Assembly: GCF_900129975.1 (NCBI RefSeq)
Contig: NZ_FSRG01000008.1
Location: 1-64,000 of the forward strand
Reading direction: 5' to 3'
From: Halodesulfovibrio marinisediminis DSM 17456
GTDB lineage: Bacteria; Desulfobacterota; Desulfovibrionia; Desulfovibrionales; Desulfovibrionaceae
DNA: 64,000 nucleotides
The notes below the pieces were generated by a model that did no database searches, was not told the origin of the DNA, and saw only the letters and a program-made list of their open reading frames with translations. Shown here piece after piece: positions 35,829 to 45,356 of the stretch (position 1 is the stretch's first letter; the number at the start of each line of letters is the position of its first letter). The position numbers were made by a program, and so were the translations under genes.

Positions 35829-37001
35829 ATGAAGACTTCAAGCCGCATCGCACAACTCAAACCGTCTGCTACCTTGGCTGTTAATGCAAAAGCTCTTGAG
35901 CTTAAAGCACAGGGTAAAGAAATTGTTAGCCTTGCTGTTGGTGAACCAGACTTCCCAACGCCGGACTATATTCGCGACGCATGCAAGCACGCCTTAGACG
36001 ACGGGTTCACTAGATATGGTGCCGTACCGGGTCTTCCAGAACTTCGTACAGCTGTAGCAAATTACTTTAATGTCATGTACGGCACCTCAGCCCGTGCTGA
36101 ACACACTATGATCACAAACGGCGGCAAGCAGGCACTATTCAACCTGTTACAAAGCCTTATCAACCCAGGCGAAGAAGTAATTATTCCAGCTCCATACTGG
36201 GTAAGCTACCCACCGATGGTACAGCTCGCAGAAGGTGTACCTGTGGCAGTTGCAGCCTCCGCAGAAGCTGGTTTTAAAATTACAGTAGACCAGCTGGAAG
36301 CTGTACGTACCAACAAGACCGCAGTTCTGCTATTGAACTCTCCATCCAACCCGACTGGTGCGGCTTACTCCCGCGAAGAAATTGATGCTATCGCGGAATG
36401 GGCTATCAGCAATAATATCTTTATCATATCCGACGAAATCTACGACCAACTCGTGTACGCACCAGCAGAGCACGCCTCTCTTGCTCCTTGGTGGGAAAAA
36501 TACCCTGAACAGGTATGTATCGTTAACGGTCTTGCAAAAAGTTTTGCAATGACAGGCTGGCGCATTGGTTACGTTTTGGCTCACGTTGATCTGATCAAAG
36601 CAATGAGCAAAATTCAAGGACAATCTACCTCAAACGTCTGCTCCTTTGCTCAAAAAGGTGCTGTTGCAGCTCTGACAGGTGGCTTTGAAGTGGTTGACAC
36701 CATGCGTGCTTCCTTCCGCAAACGTCGCGATCTTGCCATGAGCATTATCGGTAAGTGGCCTAATGTCGTATGCCCTGTACCGCAGGGAGCATTTTACCTC
36801 TTCCCTGATGTACATCGTCTTTACAACGAGACCTATCCGGACTCTGCTGCATTATGTACATACCTACTCGAAGAAGCCGGTGTTGCATTAGTACCGGGTG
36901 CTGCTTTCGGCGATGATAACTGTATCCGTATTTCCTACGCCGTGGATGAAAAGACACTCGAAGAGTCTCTAAACAAAATTGCTCGAATTCTTTTCGGGTA
37001 A
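35829..37001 (+). CDS. aspC: Aspartate aminotransferase, class I
   Basis: PLP enzyme interconverting aspartate/2-oxoglutarate and oxaloacetate/glutamate. The 390-residue product is of the AATase I-gamma type: VGEPDFPTPDYI, ITNGGKQALFNLL, LNSPSNPTGAAYS, SDEIYDQLVY, and the PLP lysine in NGLAKSFAMTGWRIGY (about K238). The ribosome site GAGAGG precedes the ATG by 7 bases. The 287 bases upstream hold small dyads only. Confidence 0.93.
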   Translation: MKTSSRIAQLKPSATLAVNAKALELKAQGKEIVSLAVGEPDFPTPDYIRDACKHALDDGFTRYGAVPGLPELRTAVANYFNVMYGTSARAEHTMITNGGKQALFNLLQSLINPGEEVIIPAPYWVSYPPMVQLAEGVPVAVAASAEAGFKITVDQLEAVRTNKTAVLLLNSPSNPTGAAYSREEIDAIAEWAISNNIFIISDEIYDQLVYAPAEHASLAPWWEKYPEQVCIVNGLAKSFAMTGWRIGYVLAHVDLIKAMSKIQGQSTSNVCSFAQKGAVAALTGGFEVVDTMRASFRKRRDLAMSIIGKWPNVVCPVPQGAFYLFPDVHRLYNETYPDSAALCTYLLEEAGVALVPGAAFGDDNCIRISYAVDEKTLEESLNKIARILFG

Positions 37002-37114
37002 CATAAATATCATATTGAGCTTTTCACTTTTTCCCTACGCTTCATCATACAGCCTACTGCCTTTTGTTAACCAGGCAACCTAATTGTCATCTGAATGAAG
37101 CGGGGTAATACTTT

Positions 37115-38467
37115 ATGACCACGAATACACTCGACTGGACTAGTGCGTGGAACGGGCGTCTTTCCCAAAAAGACGAGCAGAGGCATGCTGCCCGCTGCGA
37201 AGAACTCGCCACGCACCTGTATAAAGAACTTGACGATAACAAACTGCCTTTTATCAACCTGCCCTATCGGAAGCAGCTTGAAAAAGAGCTTTTAGAGCAT
37301 GATCCGTGGCTGCAATCTTTTGACCACATGCTCCTTCTCGGCATTGGCGGCAGCGCACTAGGGACACGGGCTCTGCAACGTGCCTTTTATCCTGAGCAAG
37401 ATATGCCTAACCATACAGGCAAACGCTTATGGATTTCAGATAACGTTGACGCCGGAACATTTGAAGAATGGCTAAAATGTTTACCTACTGAAAAAACAGT
37501 CGTTGTTGTTATTTCAAAATCCGGCGGAACAATTGAGACAATTGCACAGTACTTTGTTGTTCGCGAATGGTTAAAACAACACCTTGGCGACGCCTGGACT
37601 GATCACATCATGCTCATCACAGATGCCAATAGCGGCTATCTACGAGAAGAAGTGAACAAACTAGGCGCGCGCTCTATGCCTGTGCCTGACAATCTTGGTG
37701 GTCGTTATTCAGTGCTCAGCGCTGTAGGGCTTGTTCCGGCAGCCTTTCTTGGTATTGACTGGAAAGCTTTGCTTGATGGTGCTATGTCTGTTGGCGACAG
37801 CCTTTGTAAGCGTGAATGCAGCAAGCACACCCTGCAGAATCATCCTTCATGGAAAATTGCAACATGGGCAAAGACCCTAATGGAAGAAGACTACAATATT
37901 CTTTTGTTCTTCACTTATATTCCAACATGGGCATCTTTCGGGGACTGGTTTGCACAGCTGTGGGCAGAAAGCCTTGGTAAAGACGGAAAAGGTTCTACCC
38001 CGCTTCCAGCTAAAGGCGTAACTGACCAGCACTCAACCCAACAGTTGTATCTTGGCGGGCCTAGAGATAAAGGCTGTCTTTATCTTACATGTCCGAACCA
38101 GCCGGAGGGCATGACGTTTGCCGATGACCTTCCGGAAAAATGGAACTACCTGCGCGGTGAAAAATTTGGCACCTTATTGCAGGCAGAAGCCCTTGGTTCA
38201 CGTATGGCTCTCACACAGACAGAAACCCCACTCGTAGAAATTAAGGTGGGTAAAACTACAGAAACAGAAGCCGGACGTCTTATTGCACTGCTGGAAACTG
38301 CAACAGTGCTTGCAGGCTGGCTGCTTGAAATAAATCCGCTTAACCAGCCGCATGTTGAACTCGGCAAGCGACTGGCTAATGCACGGCTCGGAGCCTCCGG
38401 CTATGATGAAGAAAGCAAACAGCTTGAACACTTCTTAGGCAGGGAGCCCGACATTCAGGAGTTCTAG
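37115..38467 (+). CDS. pgi: Glucose-6-phosphate isomerase
   Basis: Interconverts glucose-6-phosphate and fructose-6-phosphate. The 450-residue size matches the short bacterial Pgi form. Signatures include LLGIGGSALGTRALQRAF, VISKSGGTIET, LGGRYSVLSAVGLVPAA, FAQLWAESLGKDGKGSTPLPAKG (read in parts) and GVTDQHSTQQLYLGG with the catalytic histidine. Its stop is 4 bases before a sensor kinase start, so pgi and the two-component genes are likely co-transcribed. Confidence 0.95.
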   Translation: MTTNTLDWTSAWNGRLSQKDEQRHAARCEELATHLYKELDDNKLPFINLPYRKQLEKELLEHDPWLQSFDHMLLLGIGGSALGTRALQRAFYPEQDMPNHTGKRLWISDNVDAGTFEEWLKCLPTEKTVVVVISKSGGTIETIAQYFVVREWLKQHLGDAWTDHIMLITDANSGYLREEVNKLGARSMPVPDNLGGRYSVLSAVGLVPAAFLGIDWKALLDGAMSVGDSLCKRECSKHTLQNHPSWKIATWAKTLMEEDYNILLFFTYIPTWASFGDWFAQLWAESLGKDGKGSTPLPAKGVTDQHSTQQLYLGGPRDKGCLYLTCPNQPEGMTFADDLPEKWNYLRGEKFGTLLQAEALGSRMALTQTETPLVEIKVGKTTETEAGRLIALLETATVLAGWLLEINPLNQPHVELGKRLANARLGASGYDEESKQLEHFLGREPDIQEF

Positions 38468-38471
38468 TTTA

Positions 38472-39902
38472 ATGTTAAGGTTCTTCAAGGACGAAAAGCC
38501 ATTCGGTTTTGTTCGAGTCCTCTCATGGGCAATGCTCATTGTTATCATTATCTCAAGCCTGCTCATGTCCACATTTATTGCGGATCAAGCCCGGAAGACC
38601 TTAATTGAAAAACAAAAAAACTTTGCACTATTACTGGCGGAAAATCTGAACCACCAGATTTTCCGCCGTTTCACACTTCCTACCATTATCGGCTACGGAC
38701 GCATTGCGCTCCGTAACCCGACTCAATACGCGCGCCTTGAACAAGTCGTTCAAAACACTATCCACGGTTTACACGTCAAGGGTCTGCGTATTTACGACAA
38801 TAAGCAGATTACGTCCTACTCCACCAACAAAGATGATGTAGGCAAAAAAAGCATTGCCGGTATTGCCGCGCAAAAGGCCGTAAAACAAAACACCTACAGT
38901 TTTGAAATTGAGTCAAAAGTATCTCCGGTTAAAGCGCTTTTCATGCTTAAAATACCGGACGACTCTTTTACATTACGGACGACGTACCCGTTACGTCTTG
39001 AAGGAAAGCTTGGAGAAGAGCCAGAAGAACTTCCAATTATGGGTGTTCTTGAAATTACACAGGACATCACGAAAGACTACATGAGCGTAATCCGCTTCCA
39101 GCGTCTTATTTTCGTCTCCATCTTTTGCTCATCCATGTTGATGTTTACGATCCTTGTTTCAATCATCAAACGTGCTGAACGCGTACTAACAAAGCGCCTT
39201 GAAGAAAAAGAAAAGCTGGAACACGACCTGCACCAGAATGAAAAGTTGGCTGGTATGGGGCGTATGGTTTCATCCATTGCGCACGAAATACGCAACCCAC
39301 TTGGCATTATTTCATCCAGCGCAGAAATGATGATCAAACGAGACAGCACTGACGATTTCACAAAAAAAATGCTGACTGTCATCTTTGATGAATCGAAACG
39401 CCTTGCCCAGACTGTTACGGACTTTCTTGACTACGCAAAACCTAAGCCTGCACGGCATGATAAAGTAGATCTTGCACTTGTTATAAATCAAGCTCTCGGT
39501 TTCCTGGAAAACGAGCTTGAATCTAAGGGCATAACCGTCTCACGGGATTATAATTTAAAATTCTTTATAGAGGGCGATAGCGACTTACTCTATCGTGCTG
39601 TATACAATGTTCTTTCAAACAGCATTCAAGCGTTAGACGGTGAAGGAGAAATTCGAATCTGCGGTGTACGTGGAAAAACAGCTGTACTGGAATTCCATGA
39701 CTCAGGAAGCGGATTTGATAAGGCACATCTTAGCCAGATGCTCGACCCGTTCTTTACCACACGCGACAACGGAACCGGCCTTGGATTGCCAATCGTTAAC
39801 AGCATCGTCAAAAGCCACAACGGCACACTGACACTCGGCAAATCCCCCCTCGGCGGCGCACTCGTTACTATGGAATTTCCACTGAAAACACCGGGCAGGT
39901 AA
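38472..39902 (+). CDS. Membrane sensor histidine kinase (NtrB/ZraS-like)
   Basis: A 476-residue kinase: TM1 (about 17-38), a periplasmic region of ~170 residues of dCache-like length, TM2 (about 212-233), a linker coiled coil, HisKA with the phospho-acceptor in SSIAHEIRNPLGI (about H271), and HATPase with NVLSNSIQAL, FHDSGSGFD and GTGLGLPIV. There is no separate HAMP beyond the linker. The cognate regulator gene follows after 6 bases. Confidence 0.93.
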   Translation: MLRFFKDEKPFGFVRVLSWAMLIVIIISSLLMSTFIADQARKTLIEKQKNFALLLAENLNHQIFRRFTLPTIIGYGRIALRNPTQYARLEQVVQNTIHGLHVKGLRIYDNKQITSYSTNKDDVGKKSIAGIAAQKAVKQNTYSFEIESKVSPVKALFMLKIPDDSFTLRTTYPLRLEGKLGEEPEELPIMGVLEITQDITKDYMSVIRFQRLIFVSIFCSSMLMFTILVSIIKRAERVLTKRLEEKEKLEHDLHQNEKLAGMGRMVSSIAHEIRNPLGIISSSAEMMIKRDSTDDFTKKMLTVIFDESKRLAQTVTDFLDYAKPKPARHDKVDLALVINQALGFLENELESKGITVSRDYNLKFFIEGDSDLLYRAVYNVLSNSIQALDGEGEIRICGVRGKTAVLEFHDSGSGFDKAHLSQMLDPFFTTRDNGTGLGLPIVNSIVKSHNGTLTLGKSPLGGALVTMEFPLKTPGR

Positions 39903-39908
39903 TCAGAT

Positions 39909-41288
39909 ATGAAAAAGAAAAAGCACTTACTCGTTCTGGACGATGAAAAAAACTATCTGCTTGTTCTCGAAGCACTTCTCACTGATGCAGGATACAAAGT
40001 CACTGCTCTCAATGATCCGCAAACAGCACTCACATTTTTAGAAGAATCCGATGTTGACGTTGTTATTACCGACATGAAAATGCCGAAAATCACCGGTGCA
40101 GAAGTTCTCGAGCATGTTCGTAAAAACTACCCCGGTCTTCCGGTTCTTATTATGACAGCTTTTGGCACCATCCAAAGCGCTGTTGAAGTTATGCGCACTG
40201 GAGCGTTTGACTACATTGCTAAGCCGTTTTCAAATGACGAGCTGCTTCTGTCTGTTCAAAACGCTGTAGAACTTTCGCAGGCTCGACAGAACTACCAGCT
40301 GCTTACAGAGAATTTCCAAACTCAATACGGTCGTAACAATATCATCGGTAAAAGCAGCGCTATCCGCTCTGTTCTTTCCCTTATCGACCGTGCAGCACCA
40401 AGTAAGTCCACGGTGCTTATCACAGGTGAATCCGGCACTGGTAAAGAACTTGTAGCCCGCGCTATTCACTTCTCCTCCCCGCGTAAGGGAGCACCATTTG
40501 TCAGCGTAAACTGTATGGCATTAAACCCAAGTTTGCTTGAAAGCGAACTCTTCGGGCATGAAAAAGGTTCCTTTACAGGCGCTGTTGCCATGAAACGCGG
40601 ACGATTCGAACTCGCTGATTCCGGCACTCTCTTTCTTGATGAAATCGGAGAACTGTCTCATGATATGCAGGTTAAGCTGCTACGCGTACTTCAAGAACGA
40701 CGCATTGAACGTGTAGGCGGTACAGAAGAAATTGAAGTGGACATCCGCATTGTTGCTGCAACAAACAAAGATCTTCTGGAAGAAGTAAAAAAAGGCAACT
40801 TCCGTGAAGACCTTTACTACCGACTCAATGTTGTTCACATGCAAATCCCACCACTGCGTGAACGCCGCGAAGATATTCCACTTCTGGTAACCCACTTTGT
40901 AGAAAAAATTTCAAAACAACAGGATGTTACTGAACGTAACTTTACCGTTGAAGCTCTAGACTATCTTTCCGGCTATGAATGGCCAGGTAACATTCGACAG
41001 CTGGAAAACGTTATCGAACGCTGCCTTGTTCTCGGAACCGGCTCCGATATCACTGTAGACGACCTTCCTCCGGAAGTTCGTGATGAAGAAAGCCAGTTAA
41101 AGAGTGCTGTTGACCTGTTGCCTGTGCAACTCGACCTCAGTGACACACTGGAAAAAATCGAAGCTGCACTTATTCGCAGAGCATTAGCAAGAAGTAACTT
41201 TGTACAAGTAAAGGCTGCTGAATCTTTAGGTATTTCTAAAAGCCTACTGCAGTACAAACTCAAAAAATACAATATCACAGGCCACTAA
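39909..41288 (+). CDS. Sigma-54-dependent response regulator (NtrC family)
   Basis: A 459-residue activator: receiver with DD11-12, phospho-acceptor D55 in ITDMKMP, and K in AKPF. The AAA+ domain has Walker A GESGTGKE (about 173), the sigma-54 contact loop GSFTGA (GAFTGA in most members), Walker B LFLDEIGEL and arginine-finger region RIERVGG. A Fis-type helix-turn-helix follows at the C-terminus (AAESLGISKSLLQYKLKKY). Presumably controls a sigma-54 promoter elsewhere; the only one seen in the window is at 13917-13932. Confidence 0.94.
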   Translation: MKKKKHLLVLDDEKNYLLVLEALLTDAGYKVTALNDPQTALTFLEESDVDVVITDMKMPKITGAEVLEHVRKNYPGLPVLIMTAFGTIQSAVEVMRTGAFDYIAKPFSNDELLLSVQNAVELSQARQNYQLLTENFQTQYGRNNIIGKSSAIRSVLSLIDRAAPSKSTVLITGESGTGKELVARAIHFSSPRKGAPFVSVNCMALNPSLLESELFGHEKGSFTGAVAMKRGRFELADSGTLFLDEIGELSHDMQVKLLRVLQERRIERVGGTEEIEVDIRIVAATNKDLLEEVKKGNFREDLYYRLNVVHMQIPPLRERREDIPLLVTHFVEKISKQQDVTERNFTVEALDYLSGYEWPGNIRQLENVIERCLVLGTGSDITVDDLPPEVRDEESQLKSAVDLLPVQLDLSDTLEKIEAALIRRALARSNFVQVKAAESLGISKSLLQYKLKKYNITGH

Positions 41289-41449
41289 ATAATTTTGTTT
41301 TCACTGCGGAATACATTTTCGGGAACACTGCATCTTAGCTTTCCCTTATCTGGCTACTCCGCTTAGACATTATACCTGCTGTTCACGATACTCGCATTGC
41401 TGCATGTGTTATCAATCAGCCTTATGCCCTGAAACGACTTGGAGCCTCT

Positions 41450-41920
41450 ATGCTAAAAGTTGCAATCCCCGGTTTTGAACCGATGGAATTTGAACATCTA
41501 GTTTTGGATTTCAACGGAACCATCGCTTTTGACGGAAAAATTATTAATGGCGTAGAAGCTGCAATTTCAATGCTTTCTCAATTAGTGACTGTCCATATTG
41601 TAACTGCAGACACAAACCAGAACGTTGCTCAGGAAGTGGCACATCTCCCTGTCACAACAAAAGTTGTAAGCAGTGCCTTCCAACTTCACGAAAAGCTAGC
41701 ATACATCGAAAAACTTGGTCATGAAAACGTCTGCGCCATAGGCAACGGTAACGTAGATAAAGACATGCTTGAACGGGCAGAGCTTGGAATAGCCATCCTC
41801 GGTCCAGAGGGGCTAAGCACCAAGGCATTGCTTGCGGCAGACGTACTTATGCCCGACATCGTGCATGCCCTTGAATCCCTTGTGAACTCTGCGCGACTCA
41901 AGGCTACACTACGCATGTAA
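41450..41920 (+). CDS. HAD-superfamily hydrolase, soluble P-type-ATPase-like
   Basis: A 156-residue minimal HAD phosphatase. Motif I is LDFNGT (nucleophile D20, with Asn in place of the usual second Asp two residues on), motif II TADT, a Lys in the middle, and motif III GNGNVDKDML. This is the DFNGT variant seen in COG4087 soluble ATPase-like proteins. Function unknown. A terminator follows. Confidence 0.85.
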   Translation: MLKVAIPGFEPMEFEHLVLDFNGTIAFDGKIINGVEAAISMLSQLVTVHIVTADTNQNVAQEVAHLPVTTKVVSSAFQLHEKLAYIEKLGHENVCAIGNGNVDKDMLERAELGIAILGPEGLSTKALLAADVLMPDIVHALESLVNSARLKATLRM

Positions 41921-41944
41921 TCAGAACGTAACTCCACTACCAAA

Positions 41945-41987
41945 AACTCCCGTATGCTTCTAAAGCACACGGGAGTTCTTTATTTTT
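41945..41987 (+). terminator. Terminator after the HAD gene
   Basis: AACTCCCGT-TGCTT and AAGCA-ACGGGAGTT form a long stem (41945-41977) with one mismatched base on each side and a three-base loop, then CTTTATTTTT. Confidence 0.85.
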
Positions 41988-42087
41988 CAACCAATACCAA
42001 AAATCATAGCAAAAACAACGGATAATCGATATCCGTCACGCCTACTTCAGCAAACTCAATCTGCTTTCCTGTAAAAAAGTCACCTAA

Positions 42088-42139
42088 GTGTAACCTGAAG
42101 TTACACCACCCCCTGCAAACTGTTAACGTCAGTTTGCAG
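42088..42139. promoter_or_regulatory. Two perfect dyads upstream of split-Soret cytochrome c
   Basis: GTGTAAC-5-GTTACAC (42088-42106) and CTGCAAACTG-7-CAGTTTGCAG (42113-42139). Both are perfect inverted repeats, separated by six bases, and lack T tails, so they look like operator sites rather than terminators. The cytochrome start is 135 bases downstream. The regulator is unknown. Confidence 0.5.
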
Positions 42140-42273
42140 CCTAAACGTTCGGCACACTCATTCAATCATTAAAATTCAAGATGTTACAAAAAAACCTTAA
42201 CAGGCATGCATTTTGTATTATTGGAAGTGCGCTAAAAAAAAGGTTCTGAGTTATCTTGAGGAGGATACAAAAC

Positions 42274-43071
42274 ATGTCAAATATTTCACGTCGCCAGATG
42301 ATCGCAGGCGTTGGAGGAGTAATCGTGGGTGGCGCAGTTGCCACAGCTCTTCCTGCTATTGCAGCACCATCTAACTTTGCGGTTACCCCAGAGTGGATTC
42401 CACATAAAGTTGATCCTAAAATTGGCGAACGCTTTGGATACGACGGTTACTACCACAAAGGCTACGGCTGTTGTTACGGTGCATTTTACGCCATCGTTGG
42501 TCAAATGGCAGAAAAGCACGGTGCTCCATACAAAGATTTTCCATTCCACATGATGGAAGTAGGTAAGTCCGGTATTTCAAACTGGGCAACCATCTGTGGC
42601 GCATTGCTCGGCGCAGCTTCCGCTTTCGCGCTCTTCTACGGTCGTAAAGAGCGTAAAGCCATGGTTGATGAATTATTCCGCTGGTACGAACAGACTGCTT
42701 TCCCTATCTACAAACCTACTTCAGATATCGTTGTAAATAAAGAAATTCCAACAAGTGTAAGCCACTCTGTTCTCTGCCACGTTTCTGTTTCCCGCTGGTC
42801 TTACACCACCGGAATTCCAGCTAAGTCAAAAGTTCGTTCCGAGCGTTGTGGTCGTCTGACTGCCGATGTTTCCCGCAAAGCTATTGAAATTCTGAACGCA
42901 AAAATCGACGGTAAATTTGAAGGCCTCTACGGCAAACAAGATTCCGTTAAATACTGTGAATCCTGTCACGGTAAAGGCAAAGAATCTCCTATCGCTAAAG
43001 GCAAGCAAGACTGCACTCCTTGTCACTCTGGTTCGGAAGCTACAGAAAACAAATTTAAAGATCACCCATAG
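42274..43071 (+). CDS. Split-Soret cytochrome c, periplasmic
   Basis: Diheme c-type cytochrome known from Desulfovibrio, where two polypeptides share stacked hemes. The 265-residue precursor has a twin-arginine-like signal peptide (SRRQMIAG, hydrophobic segment, ALPAIAAP). The body contains GYGCCYGAFYAIVGQMAEKHG and SNWATICGALLGAASAF, and it ends with two heme sites CESCHG and CTPCHSG. The ATG at 42274 follows GAGGAGGAT; an upstream ATG at 42256 is rejected. Electron partners in the periplasm are undefined. Confidence 0.92.
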   Translation: MSNISRRQMIAGVGGVIVGGAVATALPAIAAPSNFAVTPEWIPHKVDPKIGERFGYDGYYHKGYGCCYGAFYAIVGQMAEKHGAPYKDFPFHMMEVGKSGISNWATICGALLGAASAFALFYGRKERKAMVDELFRWYEQTAFPIYKPTSDIVVNKEIPTSVSHSVLCHVSVSRWSYTTGIPAKSKVRSERCGRLTADVSRKAIEILNAKIDGKFEGLYGKQDSVKYCESCHGKGKESPIAKGKQDCTPCHSGSEATENKFKDHP

Positions 43072-43123
43072 CACATTCTTCCAGTGGCAGCTGGAAAACA
43101 TATATACACACCTCATACGCCGG

Positions 43124-43165
43124 GGCAGTTCTGTAATTCATTCTACAGGACTGCCTCTTTCTTTT
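43124..43165 (+). terminator. Terminator of split-Soret cytochrome c
   Basis: GGCAGTTCTGTA (43124-43135) and TACAGGACTGCC (43144-43155), with one mismatch, then TCTTTCTTTTA. Confidence 0.75.
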
Positions 43166-43184
43166 ACTAAAGATAAAAGCTCCC

Positions 43185-43217
43185 CCTAAAGAATAGGGGG
43201 AGCTTTTGAATTCAAAT
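43185..43217. terminator. Bidirectional terminator upstream of the mutM 3' end
   Basis: AAAAGCTCCCCCTA (43185-43198) and TAGGGGGAGCTTTT (43204-43217), a 14-bp perfect stem with a five-base loop, between convergent genes. Confidence 0.85.
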
Positions 43218-43242
43218 AGAGACTACTCGCTCTTTGGGGTGG

Positions 43243-44103
43243 CTACTTCTGGCAATTCTCACAAAATACAGTCGTTCGCCCTGCTATTTTTTCAGTCTTA
43301 AGCGGCTGCCCGCAAACACGACAATCTTGGCCAGTACGTCCATAGACAAGAAACTTATTCTGAAACGCACCGGCGTCTCCGTGAGCATCGCGATAATCAC
43401 GAATGGACGAACCACATTCAAGTATAGCCTGTTTGAGCACCTCTTTTATCTTTACATGCAGCAGCCCAAGATCCTTTTTAGAAATCTCATTCGCGGGCTT
43501 ATCCGGACGAATTCCAGCTCTAAAAAGAGATTCGTCAGCGTAGATATTCCCTATTCCCGCCAGAACCTTCTGATCAAGCAACGCAGCCTTAATACGAGTT
43601 CTACGCGAGTGGAACAAAGCAACAAAATCTTCGGTTTTAATAGTAAGAGGTTCAGGTCCCAACTGCTGCCAAAACTGCCAATTTAAAAAATCACACGGAG
43701 CCATCGCACGGCAAAAACCGAACTTACGCATATCATCAAAGAACAGACGATTGCCGTTGCTTAAATCAAAAATTATGCGTGTATGCCGTGCTGGTGGTGT
43801 TTCATGGGGATACACAAACAATCTACCAGACATCTTTAAATGAAATGCAAGCTGCAAAGGATACTCTGAACGCGGAACAGGAAGTTCATTTTCATACTCT
43901 TTAGGAATCGAAAGATCCATAAGCAGCAACTTGCCTCGTCTGTATACATGCGTAATTTTACGTCCTGCTACGAAATGTTCCAGCGCAAAATATCGACCTT
44001 CCACACTGCTGTCATTAAGGATGGTTACTTTTTCTATTGTCTGATCTGCCAGCATCGGTAACAGACCGGAGGCAATGGTTTCGACTTCTGGTAATTCTGG
44101 CAT
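43243..44103 (-). CDS. mutM: Formamidopyrimidine-DNA glycosylase
   Basis: Bifunctional glycosylase/AP lyase that removes 8-oxoguanine and FaPy lesions. The 286-residue product has the invariant MPELPEVE N-terminus (catalytic P2, E3), a conserved Lys in RRGKLLLMD, ADESLFRAGIRP, SIRDY, and the zinc finger CRVCGQ...CENCQK at the C-terminus. It is last in a minus-strand run paaK - ChaN-PDZ - mutM; its ATG overlaps the preceding stop by one base (TAATG). Confidence 0.96.
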   Translation of the reverse strand: MPELPEVETIASGLLPMLADQTIEKVTILNDSSVEGRYFALEHFVAGRKITHVYRRGKLLLMDLSIPKEYENELPVPRSEYPLQLAFHLKMSGRLFVYPHETPPARHTRIIFDLSNGNRLFFDDMRKFGFCRAMAPCDFLNWQFWQQLGPEPLTIKTEDFVALFHSRRTRIKAALLDQKVLAGIGNIYADESLFRAGIRPDKPANEISKKDLGLLHVKIKEVLKQAILECGSSIRDYRDAHGDAGAFQNKFLVYGRTGQDCRVCGQPLKTEKIAGRTTVFCENCQK

Positions 44104-45356
44104 TATGATGAGTGTGCGTGTTCCGGTACCGGCATAGAGATTGATTCCTCTTTGCCACCCCTGATTATTGTAAAGACCATGTCTGTTCCCTCTTTGGCAG
44201 CTTTTACACCTGCTCTATGGAGGGTCATCATGGAATCAACGTCCATTCCACCAACCTTGATGATTTTATCACCTACATGGAAGCCTGCTTTGTACGCAAC
44301 AGATGAATCTTCCAACTTTAAAATAGTTGCTCCATCACTTTCCATGCGCAACGTAAAGCCGAGTCTGCTTTGTTTTGTCAGTGGACAATAAAACTGAACA
44401 TGCCCTTTTTCTGCGACAAGCGGCTTTGTATCCCGCCAAGGGACAATCAAAAGTACCTTTGCTTCAGGATCAAGCTTGGAAAGACGGTACGCAATCCCCC
44501 AGCCATGCTCAACATGACCGGTACCGGACAGAATGACCATTGGAATATTGGTTTTCTTGCGTATCGCAACAGCCTGTTCCGCCATACCAGTATCCCACAT
44601 CGACTGGATAAGGAAAAAACGTTTGCGGTAATGGGCTAAGGACTTTTTCGCAACTTCAGCTGCTTTCGGATTTTTCTTATCCTTTGTCATCAGCTCAACA
44701 TGGTGATCATGAATCTTTGCCAACTCCTCTTCCTGCTCTTTCATGGCTGGAATAGGATTTTCAGGCAAATATTGACGCTCTTCCGGTGTAAGATCCTCTA
44801 CCCCCACGTCACCTATTTTTCTGGCAATTTCAAAAGGAAAATTGAGTGCATAGATCTCAATTTTATGCGCATAAATTTTTTCAATAATGGGTTCATAGAG
44901 AGGATACGGAAATCCCCATGCGTTTTTCCAATCAACTTTTTCTGGAAACTCAGCCTGGGAAATAATGCCGGCATTAACTGCATCAAGCTGCGGCTGCTTA
45001 TCCAACGAAAACATTTCCATGCCCACAGTAAAACGTATGTCTGATTCCGCTAGTGCAGCAATAAGTTTTGCCTGAACAATGTGGTCGCAAGTAACGTTGT
45101 GGGTTTCGCCTATGAGGATGTAGTCGCTTGATTTTGCGAGGGCGAGAACGTCTGAAAGGGAAGCTTTTGTGCCGTTGGCATTAAAAAATTCGCCTTCGGA
45201 GGGTTGGGGGCTGGCAGGTTGAGGTGTCGCCGATTTGGCTTGCTCTGTTTCATGAACAGACGGAGCAGGAGCGGCGCGGGAAAGAGGCGGTTGCGCCAAA
45301 GCGCAACCACCCATTATCATCACTACAGAAAAAAGAATCCTGAGGGTTAATCCCAT
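44103..45356 (-). CDS. ChaN-like lipoprotein with C-terminal PDZ domain
   Basis: A 417-residue secreted protein with a lipoprotein signal (lipobox MGGC, C18), a Pro/Ala/Ser-rich linker, and a ChaN/Tiki-like domain (about 75-315): ILIGETHNVTCDH with the conserved GExHxxxxxH pattern, and ILSGTGHVEHGWGIAYR. A PDZ domain (about 320-405; KAGFHVGDKIIKVGGMDVDSM) closes it. ChaN proteins bind haem in other bacteria; the PDZ addition suggests a protease-like or peptide-binding role. Overlaps paaK by 10 bases and abuts mutM. Confidence 0.82.
   Translation of the reverse strand: MGLTLRILFSVVMIMGGCALAQPPLSRAAPAPSVHETEQAKSATPQPASPQPSEGEFFNANGTKASLSDVLALAKSSDYILIGETHNVTCDHIVQAKLIAALAESDIRFTVGMEMFSLDKQPQLDAVNAGIISQAEFPEKVDWKNAWGFPYPLYEPIIEKIYAHKIEIYALNFPFEIARKIGDVGVEDLTPEERQYLPENPIPAMKEQEEELAKIHDHHVELMTKDKKNPKAAEVAKKSLAHYRKRFFLIQSMWDTGMAEQAVAIRKKTNIPMVILSGTGHVEHGWGIAYRLSKLDPEAKVLLIVPWRDTKPLVAEKGHVQFYCPLTKQSRLGFTLRMESDGATILKLEDSSVAYKAGFHVGDKIIKVGGMDVDSMMTLHRAGVKAAKEGTDMVFTIIRGGKEESISMPVPEHAHSS

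Noticed and set aside
38508-38530. GTTCGAGTCC resembling a tRNA T-loop
   Set aside because: Lies within the sensor kinase reading frame; no acceptor or anticodon stems around it.
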